Under the pieces are notes generated by a model. The model saw nothing but the letters and a program-made list of their open reading frames with translations, did not search any database and was not told the DNA's origin. A stretch of 40,683 nt of DNA from contig JAKABB010000014.1 in the NCBI GenBank assembly GCA_021802045.1, forward strand, positions 1 to 40,683, in the 5' to 3' direction. This DNA is from a bacterium. GTDB lineage: Bacteria > Chloroflexota > Dormibacteria > Aeolococcales > Bog-877. The position numbers were made by a program, and so were the translations under genes. Within the stretch, counting starts at the first letter, position 1. Each line of letters starts with the position of its first letter. Shown piece by piece: positions 25,436 to 33,316 of this stretch.

Positions 25436-26685
25436 TGAGGCCGCGAACAGCCAGCGAGCCAAGCTGGGCCGACCTGGACAGCCAGGCACTCGTCGGGGCC
25501 GATGGCTCCGGGGCCCGACCGAGTCCGGACCTGGCCGTCACCGCCGAGGACTTCTGCGTTGTCGCCGCCGACGAGCTGGTAGAGACCATCCTGCCGGCGC
25601 TCGGGCTGGTCGCGGGCGCGATCACCGACATCGACGGCGCACCCAAGGTGGGGAAAACGACCCTTGTGCTCGCCGCGGTGCGCGCCATCACCACCGGCGG
25701 GCAGTTCTTGGGCGATCCCTGCCAACCGGGGGCCGTCGTGCTGCTCTCCGAGGAGGGCCCGGCGACCCTCCGCGAGGGCTTGACCCGGGCTGGGCTGCAT
25801 CACTCCCACGATCTGTACGTGGTCGCCGGGATGGCCGCCCGCCGCTGCCCGTGGCCAGAGCTGATGACGCAGGCCGTGGCCTTCGCTCAGCGGGTCAGCG
25901 CGACGGTCCTGATGGTGGACACCCTCCATGGCCTGGCCGGGCTGGACGCCGACGCCGAGAATGACTCGGGCGCGGCCCTGGCCGCGATGGCCCCGCTGCG
26001 GTCGGCCGCCGACGCCGGGCTCGCGGTGCTGATGCTGCGGCACCAGCGGAAGTCGGGCGGAGCCGTTGGCGAGTCCGGGCGAGGATCGTCCGCCTTCGCC
26101 GGGGCGGTGGACACGATCGTCGCCATGTCCCGGCCGGCGGGGGTAACCAACCCAAACGTCCGACGGCTGACCGCCGTGTCCCGCTTTGAGGGGGTGCCTC
26201 CAGAGCAGGACATCACGTGGCGGGGTGGAGAGTTCGTTGCGCTGGGTGTGCCGGCCCAGCACGAGGCGCGGGAGGTCGAGGTCGCGATCCTGGCTGCCAT
26301 CCCGGGCACCGCCGCCGACGCGGTGACCGCTGGGCAGGTGGCGGATGCCATCCCGCGGCTCTCGGTCCGCCGGGCCAAGGAGCGGCTCGAAGAACTGTTC
26401 CGGCGGGACCGCATCGGGCGCCTCGGGTCGGGCGTCAAGGGGTCGCCCCACAGCTACTACCGCCCCGACCAGCACTTGCCTGCGAAGTTTCCTGCGACCA
26501 GCACCGCAGGCTCGCAGGAAACGCCAGGGTTGATCTCACAAATACCTGCGGGAGCCGTTCCGCAGGCATCCGCAGGAAAACCAGGCCCTCGGTTTCATGC
26601 GGCGGGGGCCCCCCCTACGGGGGGAACCCCACGCCCGCAGGAAACCTCCCGGGGTGGCCTGTCCGGCGGCCAGGTGGAGTTGTGA
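25435..26685 (+). CDS. RepA-like AAA (RecA-fold) ATPase, putative replication protein
   Basis: A 416-residue protein. Residues 45-270 form a RecA/DnaB-type ATPase of the AAA_25/RepA group: Walker A GAPKVGKTT (68-76), LLSEEGP (103-109), Walker B VLMVD (158-162) and a sensor-like MLRHQRKSGG with GRGSSAFAGAVD. Residues about 285-350 look like a winged-helix domain (VADAIPRLSVRRAKERLEELF). The last 65 residues are Pro/Gly/Ala-rich and disordered, and their DNA is full of CGCAGG repeats. Plasmid RepA proteins of this group are replicative helicases. It follows the HTH gene directly. A role in replication of an integrative element or integrated plasmid is inferred. Confidence 0.82.
   Translation: MRPRTASEPSWADLDSQALVGADGSGARPSPDLAVTAEDFCVVAADELVETILPALGLVAGAITDIDGAPKVGKTTLVLAAVRAITTGGQFLGDPCQPGAVVLLSEEGPATLREGLTRAGLHHSHDLYVVAGMAARRCPWPELMTQAVAFAQRVSATVLMVDTLHGLAGLDADAENDSGAALAAMAPLRSAADAGLAVLMLRHQRKSGGAVGESGRGSSAFAGAVDTIVAMSRPAGVTNPNVRRLTAVSRFEGVPPEQDITWRGGEFVALGVPAQHEAREVEVAILAAIPGTAADAVTAGQVADAIPRLSVRRAKERLEELFRRDRIGRLGSGVKGSPHSYYRPDQHLPAKFPATSTAGSQETPGLISQIPAGAVPQASAGKPGPRFHAAGAPPTGGTPRPQETSRGGLSGGQVEL
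26479..26645. repeat. Iteron-like cluster of CGCAGGAAA in the 3' end of the RepA-like gene
   Basis: The core CGCAGG (or CCTGCG) occurs eight times in 167 bases. Four copies carry the extended CGCAGGAAA: minus at 26488-26496, plus at 26513-26521, 26571-26579 and 26636-26644. The first pair forms a perfect 11-base inverted repeat (GTTTCCTGCGA at 26487-26497, TCGCAGGAAAC at 26512-26522). CCTGCGG/CCGCAGG (26545-26551/26560-26566) forms another. Copies fall in different reading frames, so protein repetition does not explain them. This is what an iteron replication origin would look like, placed inside the initiator-like gene. Confidence 0.6.
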
Positions 26686-26821
26686 CCCCGACGGAGCGGG
26701 GGCGGCTTGAGAGAGAGAAGGCGCGGCGCGGCGCGCCCGAGGTCCGAGCGCCCCACCTCATTTCCTCTCGCGTCCCCTTGGCCAATGTGGGCCCCGACGG
26801 ACCTGAAAAGGAGGGCGTGAG

Positions 26822-27211
26822 ATGAACCCCGAGGCCTTGCTCACTCGTCTGTCGGCCCTGGGGTTGAAGGTCGAGCCCAGCCAGCACCCTGGCATGGTCG
26901 TGGTTTCTCCCGCCGAGCGGTTGACACCAGACCTGATGGAGGAGATCGCCGCCCACAAGGCCGAGCTGTTGGCCCTCCTGGCTGCGCGGCAGCCCCCGCT
27001 GCCCGCCCCCGTGGCGTGGCGGGTGACGGCCATGCGGCCACAGCTCCCGCCCTTCCCCCGGCCGGCGCCGCTCCTGCTGGCCCGCGACAGACCCTACGCG
27101 CCCGGCCAGTGCCTGTCGTGCGGCGATCCGATCCCCGCCCCGCGATGCGCGCCCTGCCAGGCGGCCGCGGCCCTGGTCCTCGCGGAGTGGCGGCGCGGTA
27201 GCCCTGGGTGA
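26822..27211 (+). CDS. TubC_N-like domain protein with C-terminal Cys cluster
   Basis: A 129-residue protein with a strong AAGGAGG site. Residues 3-52 (ALLTRLSALGLKVEP, then AERLTPDLMEEIAAHKAELL) match the TubC N-terminal docking-domain pattern that also appears as a small domain in plasmid and ICE replication modules. Residues 98-115 carry a CLSCGDPIPAPRCAPC cluster likely to bind zinc. It follows the RepA-like gene by 136 bases. A helper role in replication or DNA processing is inferred from context only. Confidence 0.7.
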   Translation: MNPEALLTRLSALGLKVEPSQHPGMVVVSPAERLTPDLMEEIAAHKAELLALLAARQPPLPAPVAWRVTAMRPQLPPFPRPAPLLLARDRPYAPGQCLSCGDPIPAPRCAPCQAAAALVLAEWRRGSPG

Positions 27212-27353
27212 TCGCGACGCCGCGACAGCGGGGCCACTCGTGGCGGGACGCAATTTCCGCGCTTGGACGCTCGCTTTCTTTGTCGTTTTTCTGTCGCTCC
27301 TGGTCGGCTACGGTGAGCGAATGAGAACCGTTACGCCTACGCCCGTCGCGAGG

Positions 27354-27587
27354 TCAGTCCGCGCCCCGCTCCCGAGCCTGGATCAGCTCGGCCACGATCT
27401 TCTCCGTGGCCTCGCCCCGCAGCCGGCCCAGGGCCAGCCGGACGACGGCACTGGTGCCGACCCCGAGCGCGCCACCGCGCCGGGCGTCCGCCAGAACGCC
27501 GTCCAGCCAATGGGCGTCGTCCTCCCTCAAGACGATCGACGCCCGCCGCTCGTCGGGGCGGGGCTTCGGGTGACTGATTCTTGCCAT
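27354..27587 (-). CDS. Small ribbon-helix-helix-like DNA-binding protein
   Basis: A 77-residue protein on the opposite strand from its neighbours. RRASIVLREDDAHWLDGVL (residues 14-32) followed by TSAVVRLALGRLRG suggests a ribbon-helix-helix fold: a short strand, then two helices. It is divergent from the lipoprotein gene that opens the transfer region, and its candidate start region shares a short AT-rich segment with that gene's promoter. It is a plausible repressor of transfer genes. No clear ribosome site precedes the ATG and no toxin partner is seen. Confidence 0.6.
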   Translation of the reverse strand: MARISHPKPRPDERRASIVLREDDAHWLDGVLADARRGGALGVGTSAVVRLALGRLRGEATEKIVAELIQARERGAD

Positions 27588-27623
27588 GCGCGAACTCTAG
27601 CACAGGGACGCCGCCAGATTGGG

Positions 27624-27665
27624 ATATTGTGACGCTTGCATATTGTAATTCCCCCGTGCTATACT
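27624..27665 (+). promoter_or_regulatory. Promoter of the transfer-region operon with ATATTGT direct repeats
   Basis: TTGCAT (27636-27641), an 18-base spacer and TATACT (27660-27665) form a good promoter in an unusually AT-rich patch. ATATTGT is repeated at 27624-27630 and 27640-27646 (16-base period), the second overlapping the -35 box. On the minus strand TACAAT (27647-27642) could be the -10 of the RHH gene. The overlapping divergent arrangement fits repression by the RHH protein. Confidence 0.6.
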
Positions 27666-27695
27666 ATGCCTATGGACCGACATAGAGGTGCTGGC

Positions 27696-28388
27696 ATGAC
27701 CCGGACCCCCTTCGGCGCGGCGGTGATCGCGGCCGGCCTGGCCCTGGCGGCCTGCGGGCCGACCACCACTCCGCCGCCGCCGGCGCACGCTTCTGCGTCG
27801 CCGACGGCCCGCACGACCGCTAGCCCCACCCCTCGACCCCTCTCGGCGGTCGCCGCCGACGCGCAGGGCTTCGCCGCCTGGGAGCGGTCGTTCGTGGTGC
27901 TGACAGGGCCGATCCCGCCCAGCTCCCGCCCCGCCGCCGCCCGCGAGCTGATCGTGCTGGGCCGCACGTTCGCCCCGCCCGGGGTCCGCCGGGCGGTTGG
28001 CTCCGGCCATCCCCTCGTCGAGACTCCGGCGGGGTGCACAGCGACTGTGTGGCACGTCGCCGGCGCGTTTAGGGCGCCCGCCCTCGCCCCGCGTCTGGCG
28101 GGTGCCGGGCCGATCGCCCTCGTCGTGCGCGGTGCCGGCGCCTGCCGGACAGAAGCCGGCGGGGTGGTCTACATGGCGGTCCCCGCTGACGCCGCGCCCG
28201 CGACCTGGGTGGTGCTCGGGGGTCTCGTCCGGCTCCCGCGGGTGCCGGGAGTCGCTGGGCTCCCCGCCCTGGTCTGGCGGCCGATGGATCTGGCGACCTG
28301 CTCGACCAGCTGGGTGTCGTACGCCGCGGCGGCGTTCGGCACGGCGGCTGATCCCACTGGGAGGGTCCCTGGATGCCCCGCCGGCTGA
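27696..28388 (+). CDS. Secreted lipoprotein of the conjugation region
   Basis: A 230-residue protein. The start at 27696 (GAGGTG upstream) gives a classical lipoprotein signal: MTRTPFGAAVIAAGLALAAC with lipidation Cys20. A Pro/Ala/Thr/Ser-rich spacer (21-50) follows, then a Cys-containing outer domain (about 55-230) that I do not recognise. Lipid-anchored small proteins are common in T4SS operons (VirB7-like roles), but no homology shows that here. It is the first gene after the promoter and overlaps the next gene by 16 bases. Confidence 0.7.
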   Translation: MTRTPFGAAVIAAGLALAACGPTTTPPPPAHASASPTARTTASPTPRPLSAVAADAQGFAAWERSFVVLTGPIPPSSRPAAARELIVLGRTFAPPGVRRAVGSGHPLVETPAGCTATVWHVAGAFRAPALAPRLAGAGPIALVVRGAGACRTEAGGVVYMAVPADAAPATWVVLGGLVRLPRVPGVAGLPALVWRPMDLATCSTSWVSYAAAAFGTAADPTGRVPGCPAG

Positions 28389-29488
28389 GTCTCGCCGCCG
28401 CCGCCCTGCTCGCGGCCAGCGCGGTCGTCTGGGCGGCGCCCCCCGTCACGGCCGCGACCAAACGGACACCCCCCTGCACCAGCCTGGGTGGCACCTGCTG
28501 GTCCCCTACCTCCTCCACGGTGAGCGCAGCCGCGGGCATCCCGGGCAGGCCGCCGCTCGACCCGCCCGGGACCAGGTCGGTGCCGACCGGGACCGTGGTG
28601 GTCCCGCCGAGCTGCCCGACCACGCAGTGGGTGGGCGAGCCGGTGAATGTCGTCGCGCGGGCCGCCGTCTGGACCAGCCCCACCGGGCAGACCGGGCTCA
28701 TCCACATCCCCCCTGGCCAGGAGAGGGTGACTGTCGGCCCCTGGCCCCTTGGGGAGTACAGCGTCGTGATGGAGTACTCGCGGACGCGGACCGCGCGCCA
28801 CCCCTGCACCTACTCCTTGTGGGTGGCGCAGGGGTTCGTGGGGGTGCCCATCGCCTTCCCGTCGCCGACGGCCAAGACCCCGGGGGTCGCTGCGGCCCTC
28901 AAGGGCCTGCGGGCGAAAGTGTTGAAGCACCTCATTGGTGGCCACGTCGAGACCGCCCCGCCCCTCCACGCCCTGGTCTGGTTGCCCACATTCGTGTGGA
29001 TCGCCGGCGCGAACCTGCCGGCCCAGGGGCTAGCCGACACCCTGGGCACCGACACCAAGACCGTCCTCGGCCCACCCGAGGCGGGCGGCCGCCGCCTGGT
29101 CTTGACCGTCGCACTCTCGTTGGTGCGAGCGGGCGTGGTCTGGTGCTGGGGCGAGGTCGGTGGCTGCCAGTTCGTCGCGTCGCCGGGGTCCATAGGCCAG
29201 CCCTTTGTGTATCCGGGGACGGGCGGCCTCTCGCACACGTACTACCAAGTGAGCGTGCACGGGGCGCGCGTGAGCCCCTACCCCGTCGTGAACCCGCAGG
29301 ACGAGATACCCATCTCTGCGCGGCAGATACTGGTGGCGCGCGCGTGGGTCGTGTGGACCGACGCGTTCGGCCGCCACGTCGCCCCCCTGGGGTCGCTCCA
29401 GCTGTCGTTGAGCGCCGGCCCCCACTGGATTGTCATCGGCCAGGTGGAGGGCGTGCCCTACTGCCCGAGCACGACAAGTTGCGGATAA
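28373..29488 (+). CDS. Secreted protein of unknown function
   Basis: A 371-residue exported protein. Residues 1-27 form a Sec signal peptide (RRLSLAAAALLAASAVVWA, cleavage near TAA-TK). The mature part is beta-rich with eight or more Cys, Gly/Pro-rich turns and repeated WV/VW strands, like surface Ig-type domains, but I recognise no family. GGAGGG sits 8 bases before the start, inside the end of the lipoprotein gene, so the two are coupled. Its place in the transfer operon suggests a surface or mating-contact role. Confidence 0.65.
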   Translation: MPRRLSLAAAALLAASAVVWAAPPVTAATKRTPPCTSLGGTCWSPTSSTVSAAAGIPGRPPLDPPGTRSVPTGTVVVPPSCPTTQWVGEPVNVVARAAVWTSPTGQTGLIHIPPGQERVTVGPWPLGEYSVVMEYSRTRTARHPCTYSLWVAQGFVGVPIAFPSPTAKTPGVAAALKGLRAKVLKHLIGGHVETAPPLHALVWLPTFVWIAGANLPAQGLADTLGTDTKTVLGPPEAGGRRLVLTVALSLVRAGVVWCWGEVGGCQFVASPGSIGQPFVYPGTGGLSHTYYQVSVHGARVSPYPVVNPQDEIPISARQILVARAWVVWTDAFGRHVAPLGSLQLSLSAGPHWIVIGQVEGVPYCPSTTSCG

Positions 29489-29508
29489 GCGGATAAGAGG
29501 AGCAACCA

Positions 29509-29670
29509 ATGCCCGTGAAGATACTGGCGGTGTGGGACTGGGCTGGCCGCGTCGAGGCCACCATCGAGGACCACCTGGCGCGCGGCATCGCGTGGGTCAA
29601 CGACCATCGGCTCCGGCCCGTGCCCGACACCATCACGGGTGCCGGTGGCCCCCCGGGGGCTACGCAATGA
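29509..29670 (+). CDS. Small 53-residue protein
   Basis: A short gene supported by an AGAGGAG ribosome site, a start 21 bases after the previous stop, and an ATGA overlap with the next gene. The product (MPVKILAVWDWAGRVEATIE at its start) is soluble and mixed helical, ending in a Gly/Pro tail. No family is recognised. Confidence 0.6.
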   Translation: MPVKILAVWDWAGRVEATIEDHLARGIAWVNDHRLRPVPDTITGAGGPPGATQ

Positions 29671-29828
29671 CCGGCCTCGTTCGAGCGATCCGCCGCGTGT
29701 GGTGGCTGTGGGGCCGGTGGCCGGAATGGCTCGTCGAGCGGGGGACGGCGCGAGCCACTCGCGCCATCGCGTGGGCGTTTCCGCCCGTGGGTCCGCCAGA
29801 CCCGCGGCACGCGGAGGATGCGCGATGA
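29667..29828 (+). CDS. Small 53-residue Trp-rich basic protein
   Basis: Starts in the ATGA overlap with the preceding small gene and ends in an ATGA overlap with the next, so translational coupling supports it despite its size. The N-terminal half is amphipathic and Trp/Arg-rich (RAIRRVWWLWGRWPEWLVER), which may be peripheral at the membrane. Unknown function. Confidence 0.55.
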   Translation: MTGLVRAIRRVWWLWGRWPEWLVERGTARATRAIAWAFPPVGPPDPRHAEDAR

Positions 29829-30517
29829 GCGCCAGCGCCGCGGAGTGGCGCTTCGCGTTCGGCGACTCCAGCCGCCCCACGCTGCGCCCCACGCTGCGCG
29901 ACGCGCTGCTGGCTGGCGGCGAAGCGCCGCTGTTGACCAGTTTTCACCGGGAGGACCGTCGCTGGAAGCAGGACGCACAGCTTGACGCGAGCGACTTGCT
30001 ACGCCGCGTGGCGGTAGAAAATTGGGACAGGTGCGACGCGTGCTGGAGCGCCGCCGCCAACGAGATGCCGTCGCTCGGCGTGGCTGCCCTCGACGCCCTG
30101 CTGGCGTGGTGGTCAGAGGCGTCCGACACGGGCACCGCCGCCCGGCGCGTGGCCCTATGTGGGATCGCGGCCCGAGAGCGGGCGGACACCATCGCCGCGC
30201 AGCCCGCCGCCGCCCCCGAGGACCCTCTGATCTACCACCACCTGGCGCGCATGTGCGTCCCCGACCCCGTGGTGGCGGCTCAGGCGGCGCTGGCGGCCAC
30301 ACTCGCCGTCGCCGCCGCCGTCGGAGTCGGCCCCCGTGAGCATATCGAAGGATGGCAGGAGGACCGGCTGCGCTTCCTCCTCGTCCTCGGCCCGGACCTC
30401 GGTGTGGCGCTGCCACCAACCGATGGCCTCCGCCCCGACCTTGCCGTCCGCGCGCACATCCTCGCGAGGAAGTACCTAGTCGGCCACGCCCCGCTGTACC
30501 CCGCCGAGGCCGCGTAA
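29825..30517 (+). CDS. Hypothetical helical protein of the transfer operon
   Basis: A 230-residue soluble, Ala-rich, predominantly helical protein beginning MSASAAEWRFAFGDSS at an ATGA overlap. It has a CDACW pair near residue 72 and many Trp and Arg residues, with no membrane segment and no motif I know. The position just before the TrbL-like gene suggests a cytoplasmic helper of the transfer system. Confidence 0.6.
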   Translation: MSASAAEWRFAFGDSSRPTLRPTLRDALLAGGEAPLLTSFHREDRRWKQDAQLDASDLLRRVAVENWDRCDACWSAAANEMPSLGVAALDALLAWWSEASDTGTAARRVALCGIAARERADTIAAQPAAAPEDPLIYHHLARMCVPDPVVAAQAALAATLAVAAAVGVGPREHIEGWQEDRLRFLLVLGPDLGVALPPTDGLRPDLAVRAHILARKYLVGHAPLYPAEAA

Positions 30518-30522
30518 CCCTC

Positions 30523-32349
30523 ATGTTTTCCTGGCTGGACTCCGTCGGCAAGATCATCAGCGGGCTCGTCTACCAGCTGTTCAACCCCCATGGCTTCGTT
30601 CACGATCCCGTTGGGGTCCTGTGGGCCTTCTTCCTCCACACCTTCCTGGGCAGTGTCCACAACCCCAACTCGCCCCTGGGGTTCATCTTCCAGACGATCA
30701 CGGGGACGCTCAACCCCGTCGATTACAAGGTGATCCCCAAGCTCTACGCCGTCATGGTGCCGGTGGCCCTGGCGGCGATCACGGTCGCGACCGCGGCGCG
30801 GTACTTCACCTTGATGAAGGACTCCAAGATGGCGCCGGGCATGGCCCTCTTCGACGTGCTGCCACGGTGGCTCATCTGCACGCTCCTGCTGGCCCCGGGG
30901 ACCAACTTTGCCTTCGCGTTCTACGGGTTCGTCGTAGGCGCGTTCTCCCAGATGTTCGGAGCGATCACCGTGGCGCTCCTGTCCGTGAACGCCGCCGGGG
31001 GCCTGGTCACCACCGCGATCAGTGCCCTGCTGGCGGATGTGGCCACGGGCGTGGCAGCCTTCCTCATGCCGGGAATGCAGCCCGTCGCGAGCGTGCTGCT
31101 CATCCTCGCCATCTCCCTCCTCGCGCTCATCCTCTGGCTGGGCGGGCTCTTGCTCATGCGCACGGTGTCCCTCATCTTCGGGCTCATCTTTCTGCCGCTG
31201 GCGCTCGCCGTGGGCGTGTACGACACGCGCAACGGCTTCTTCCAGTGGTGGCTGGGGAGCGTGATGGGGGCCTTGGTGGCGGGATTATTCGGTGGGGTGG
31301 GCTTCGCGGTGTCGTTGGACGTGGCCGTGAACGCGCCCGGTGGGGTGAGCCCGTTCCATGCGTTGATTGCCATCTTCCTCATGGATGCTGGGCTGTTCGT
31401 CTCGATCAAGGCCGTGCAGGCCGCCGAGGGCGGCGCCTTGCATGGCGCAGGCATGGGCATCGCGGGTCTCGTGGAGATCGCGGCGCTGAGCCCGCGCGCG
31501 CTCCGCAACGTGGTCGGGGATCGTATCGGCCAGCGCCCGGGCGCGGCGTGGCCGAGCCGGCGCGGCCGTCAGGCGGCCGCAGGCGACGGAGGGACGGGTG
31601 GCCCACCCGGCGGCGGGGGCGGAGCCGGCGGTGGCGGTGGTGGCGGCGGGGGCTTCGGCGCGGGACGGAGGGGTTTCGTGGGCCTGCTGACGCCGCGCCA
31701 CAACGTGTTCGCGGATGGCGTCGGGGTCGCGATGACCGCCGGCGTCGGCGCGGCCAAGGGGGCGCTGCGCCCCGGGGAAGGCGGCCGCCCTCGGAGCGTG
31801 GTTCGCGGCCTGCAGCAGGGCTACCGGACCGGCCTGGGTCGCGGCACAGTCGAGGATTCCGAGGCCCTGTTCGCGAAGAGGACGGGGGCTGGACGCCGGC
31901 AAACGGCCGGCATCGACGCGCGGCTGGCCGGAACCGAGAGCGCGATGAAGCAGCGCCACGCGACGATCCTGGCCCAGGCGCAGACGAGCGCCGCCGCCGC
32001 CCGGGCCGGGTCCCGCGACCCCGAGGTCGGTGCTTGGGCCTCCTCCCAGGGCCTCGCGGGCCCACCCGCGGATCACCGGGCGCGCTTCGCTGACGCGCAG
32101 CTCGCGGTAGCCGAGGGCCGGGTCGAAGCGGAGCGCTCGGAGTTCACCGCCGCCGCGGGCCACATCCGCCACGGGGTCGCCGGGCAGAACCTCAGAAACG
32201 ACCAAGGCCACGTCCACCCGGGCCTCCCCGGCCGGCTCGGGCGCCTGAGCCCGGCCCAGGAAGCGGCCCTCAAGCAGCGACTGACCGAACTCGACCACCG
32301 GTACGGCGCGGGGGACGGTCGGGCTCCCACCGAGGGGGAGAGCCCGTGA
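30523..32349 (+). CDS. TrbL/VirB6-like polytopic membrane protein of a type IV secretion system
   Basis: A 608-residue protein. The first about 330 residues hold seven or eight hydrophobic helices (for example LYAVMVPVALAAITVA, VASVLLILAISLLALIL and FHALIAIFLMDAGLFV), the layout of TrbL/VirB6 inner-membrane channel components. A Gly-rich linker at about 360-385 (nucleotides 31600-31670) joins a hydrophilic, Ala/Arg/Gln-rich, probably helical C-terminal domain to about 608. Start at the ATG at 30523, six bases after the previous stop; the ribosome site is weak. The family call is by topology, size and context, not a sequence signature. Long soluble tails are known in Gram-positive VirB6 proteins. 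Confidence 0.7.
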   Translation: MFSWLDSVGKIISGLVYQLFNPHGFVHDPVGVLWAFFLHTFLGSVHNPNSPLGFIFQTITGTLNPVDYKVIPKLYAVMVPVALAAITVATAARYFTLMKDSKMAPGMALFDVLPRWLICTLLLAPGTNFAFAFYGFVVGAFSQMFGAITVALLSVNAAGGLVTTAISALLADVATGVAAFLMPGMQPVASVLLILAISLLALILWLGGLLLMRTVSLIFGLIFLPLALAVGVYDTRNGFFQWWLGSVMGALVAGLFGGVGFAVSLDVAVNAPGGVSPFHALIAIFLMDAGLFVSIKAVQAAEGGALHGAGMGIAGLVEIAALSPRALRNVVGDRIGQRPGAAWPSRRGRQAAAGDGGTGGPPGGGGGAGGGGGGGGGFGAGRRGFVGLLTPRHNVFADGVGVAMTAGVGAAKGALRPGEGGRPRSVVRGLQQGYRTGLGRGTVEDSEALFAKRTGAGRRQTAGIDARLAGTESAMKQRHATILAQAQTSAAAARAGSRDPEVGAWASSQGLAGPPADHRARFADAQLAVAEGRVEAERSEFTAAAGHIRHGVAGQNLRNDQGHVHPGLPGRLGRLSPAQEAALKQRLTELDHRYGAGDGRAPTEGESP

Positions 32350-32873
32350 CCTCCGCCGCGCCGCGATGGCCGCTCGGACTGATCCCGACCAGCGCCTGGG
32401 GGTCGGCGGGCCGGACAGGCATCCCCCCGGAGGCATGGGGCGTGGTGCGCCGAGCCTGCTACGCGCGTGCCCACCACCGCTGTGAGGCGTGCGGGGCGAA
32501 CGGCCGCCTCGAGGCGCACGAGTGGTATCAGTGGGATGACGCTCGGGGGATTCAGCGCCTCGGGCGGATCGCGGCGGCCTGTCCCACCCACCACGCCGCA
32601 GTCCACCTCGGCCGGACCCGCTCCCTCAGCGGCTCGGATCGGGCTGCGCGCGAGGCGCTGGCTGAGCTGGCGCAAGCCAACGGCTGGAGCGTGCCCCAGG
32701 CGGCCCTTTACGCAAGACATGAACTGGCGCTGTGCGCCGCGCGGTCGAAGCGCCGCTGGACCCTCGACCTCTCGGCCTTGGCGGAGTTTGGGATCGCGAT
32801 CCCCCCCGTGCCGGGAGGCCGTCACGGCGGCCAGCGCGGCTGGCTGGCTCGGCTCCTCGGAGGGGGAAGATGA
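32346..32873 (+). CDS. HNH-type endonuclease or HNH-like Zn protein
   Basis: A 175-residue protein starting with GTG in a GTGA overlap. The His-Me finger is visible: Cys46-x2-Cys49 (RCEACG), EAHEW with His58/Glu59, and CPTHHAAVHLGR (79-90), which gives the second metal ligands and active-site His residues. EAHE followed by YQWD and a CP-x-HH segment resembles a group of HNH proteins in actinobacterial mobile elements. It may nick element or recipient DNA, or act in defence; relaxase-like nicking by an HNH protein is known in some elements but not shown here. Confidence 0.75.
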   Translation: MTSAAPRWPLGLIPTSAWGSAGRTGIPPEAWGVVRRACYARAHHRCEACGANGRLEAHEWYQWDDARGIQRLGRIAAACPTHHAAVHLGRTRSLSGSDRAAREALAELAQANGWSVPQAALYARHELALCAARSKRRWTLDLSALAEFGIAIPPVPGGRHGGQRGWLARLLGGGR

Positions 32874-33316
32874 GCCGCCCGCCGGTGCCGAAGGCGGGCC
32901 ACTCCCAGCATTGGGCCGACAAGCTCGCTATCTGGCTGATGGCCGCCGTCGGGGCCGTGTGGGCCGCCGGCTGGGTGGTGTTGACCCTGGCCGGCGCGCG
33001 GCCCCAGCCCAACCCGCTCGGCGCGATCGTGAGACTGGCCCACGCCGCCCGGGCCGCGGTGCTCAGCCGCCCCACCCCTGGGGGCTGGGTGGCGATCTGG
33101 TGGGCGCCGGCGCGGCCTGTGTCCGAGCCGGGGGTCGCGGTGGTGATCGCCGGCCTGCTCCTGGCCGCGCTGACCGTGGCCTGGCTCGTGCGCCGCGTGA
33201 CGAAGTGGTGGGAGGCGCGCCGGGGGGGGGGCGGTGGGTCCACCCCGGGGTCCGTCACCGGGACCGGCCAGTCGCTCGACGAGTGGCTCGCCGAGCAGCA
33301 GGGGGCCGACTCGTGA
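32870..33316 (+). CDS. Two-helix membrane protein, possible anchor subunit for the coupling ATPase
   Basis: A 148-residue protein with GGAGGGGG upstream and ATGA/GTGA overlaps on both sides. Membrane helices lie at about 20-43 (LAIWLMAAVGAVWAAGWVVL) and 85-104 (VAVVIAGLLLAALTVAWLV), followed by a cytoplasmic tail with a Gly5 run encoded by ten consecutive G bases (33222-33231). VirD4-type proteins normally begin with two such helices separated by a short outside loop; here the ATPase (37149-38756) lacks them, so this gene may be the split-off anchor. That is an inference. Confidence 0.65.
   Translation: MSRPPVPKAGHSQHWADKLAIWLMAAVGAVWAAGWVVLTLAGARPQPNPLGAIVRLAHAARAAVLSRPTPGGWVAIWWAPARPVSEPGVAVVIAGLLLAALTVAWLVRRVTKWWEARRGGGGGSTPGSVTGTGQSLDEWLAEQQGADS

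Noticed and set aside
27240-27632. Plus-strand frame with a hydrophobic N-terminus (AFFVVFLSLLVGYG)
   Set aside because: Its body is antisense to the RHH-like gene and becomes low-complexity; no ribosome site of note.
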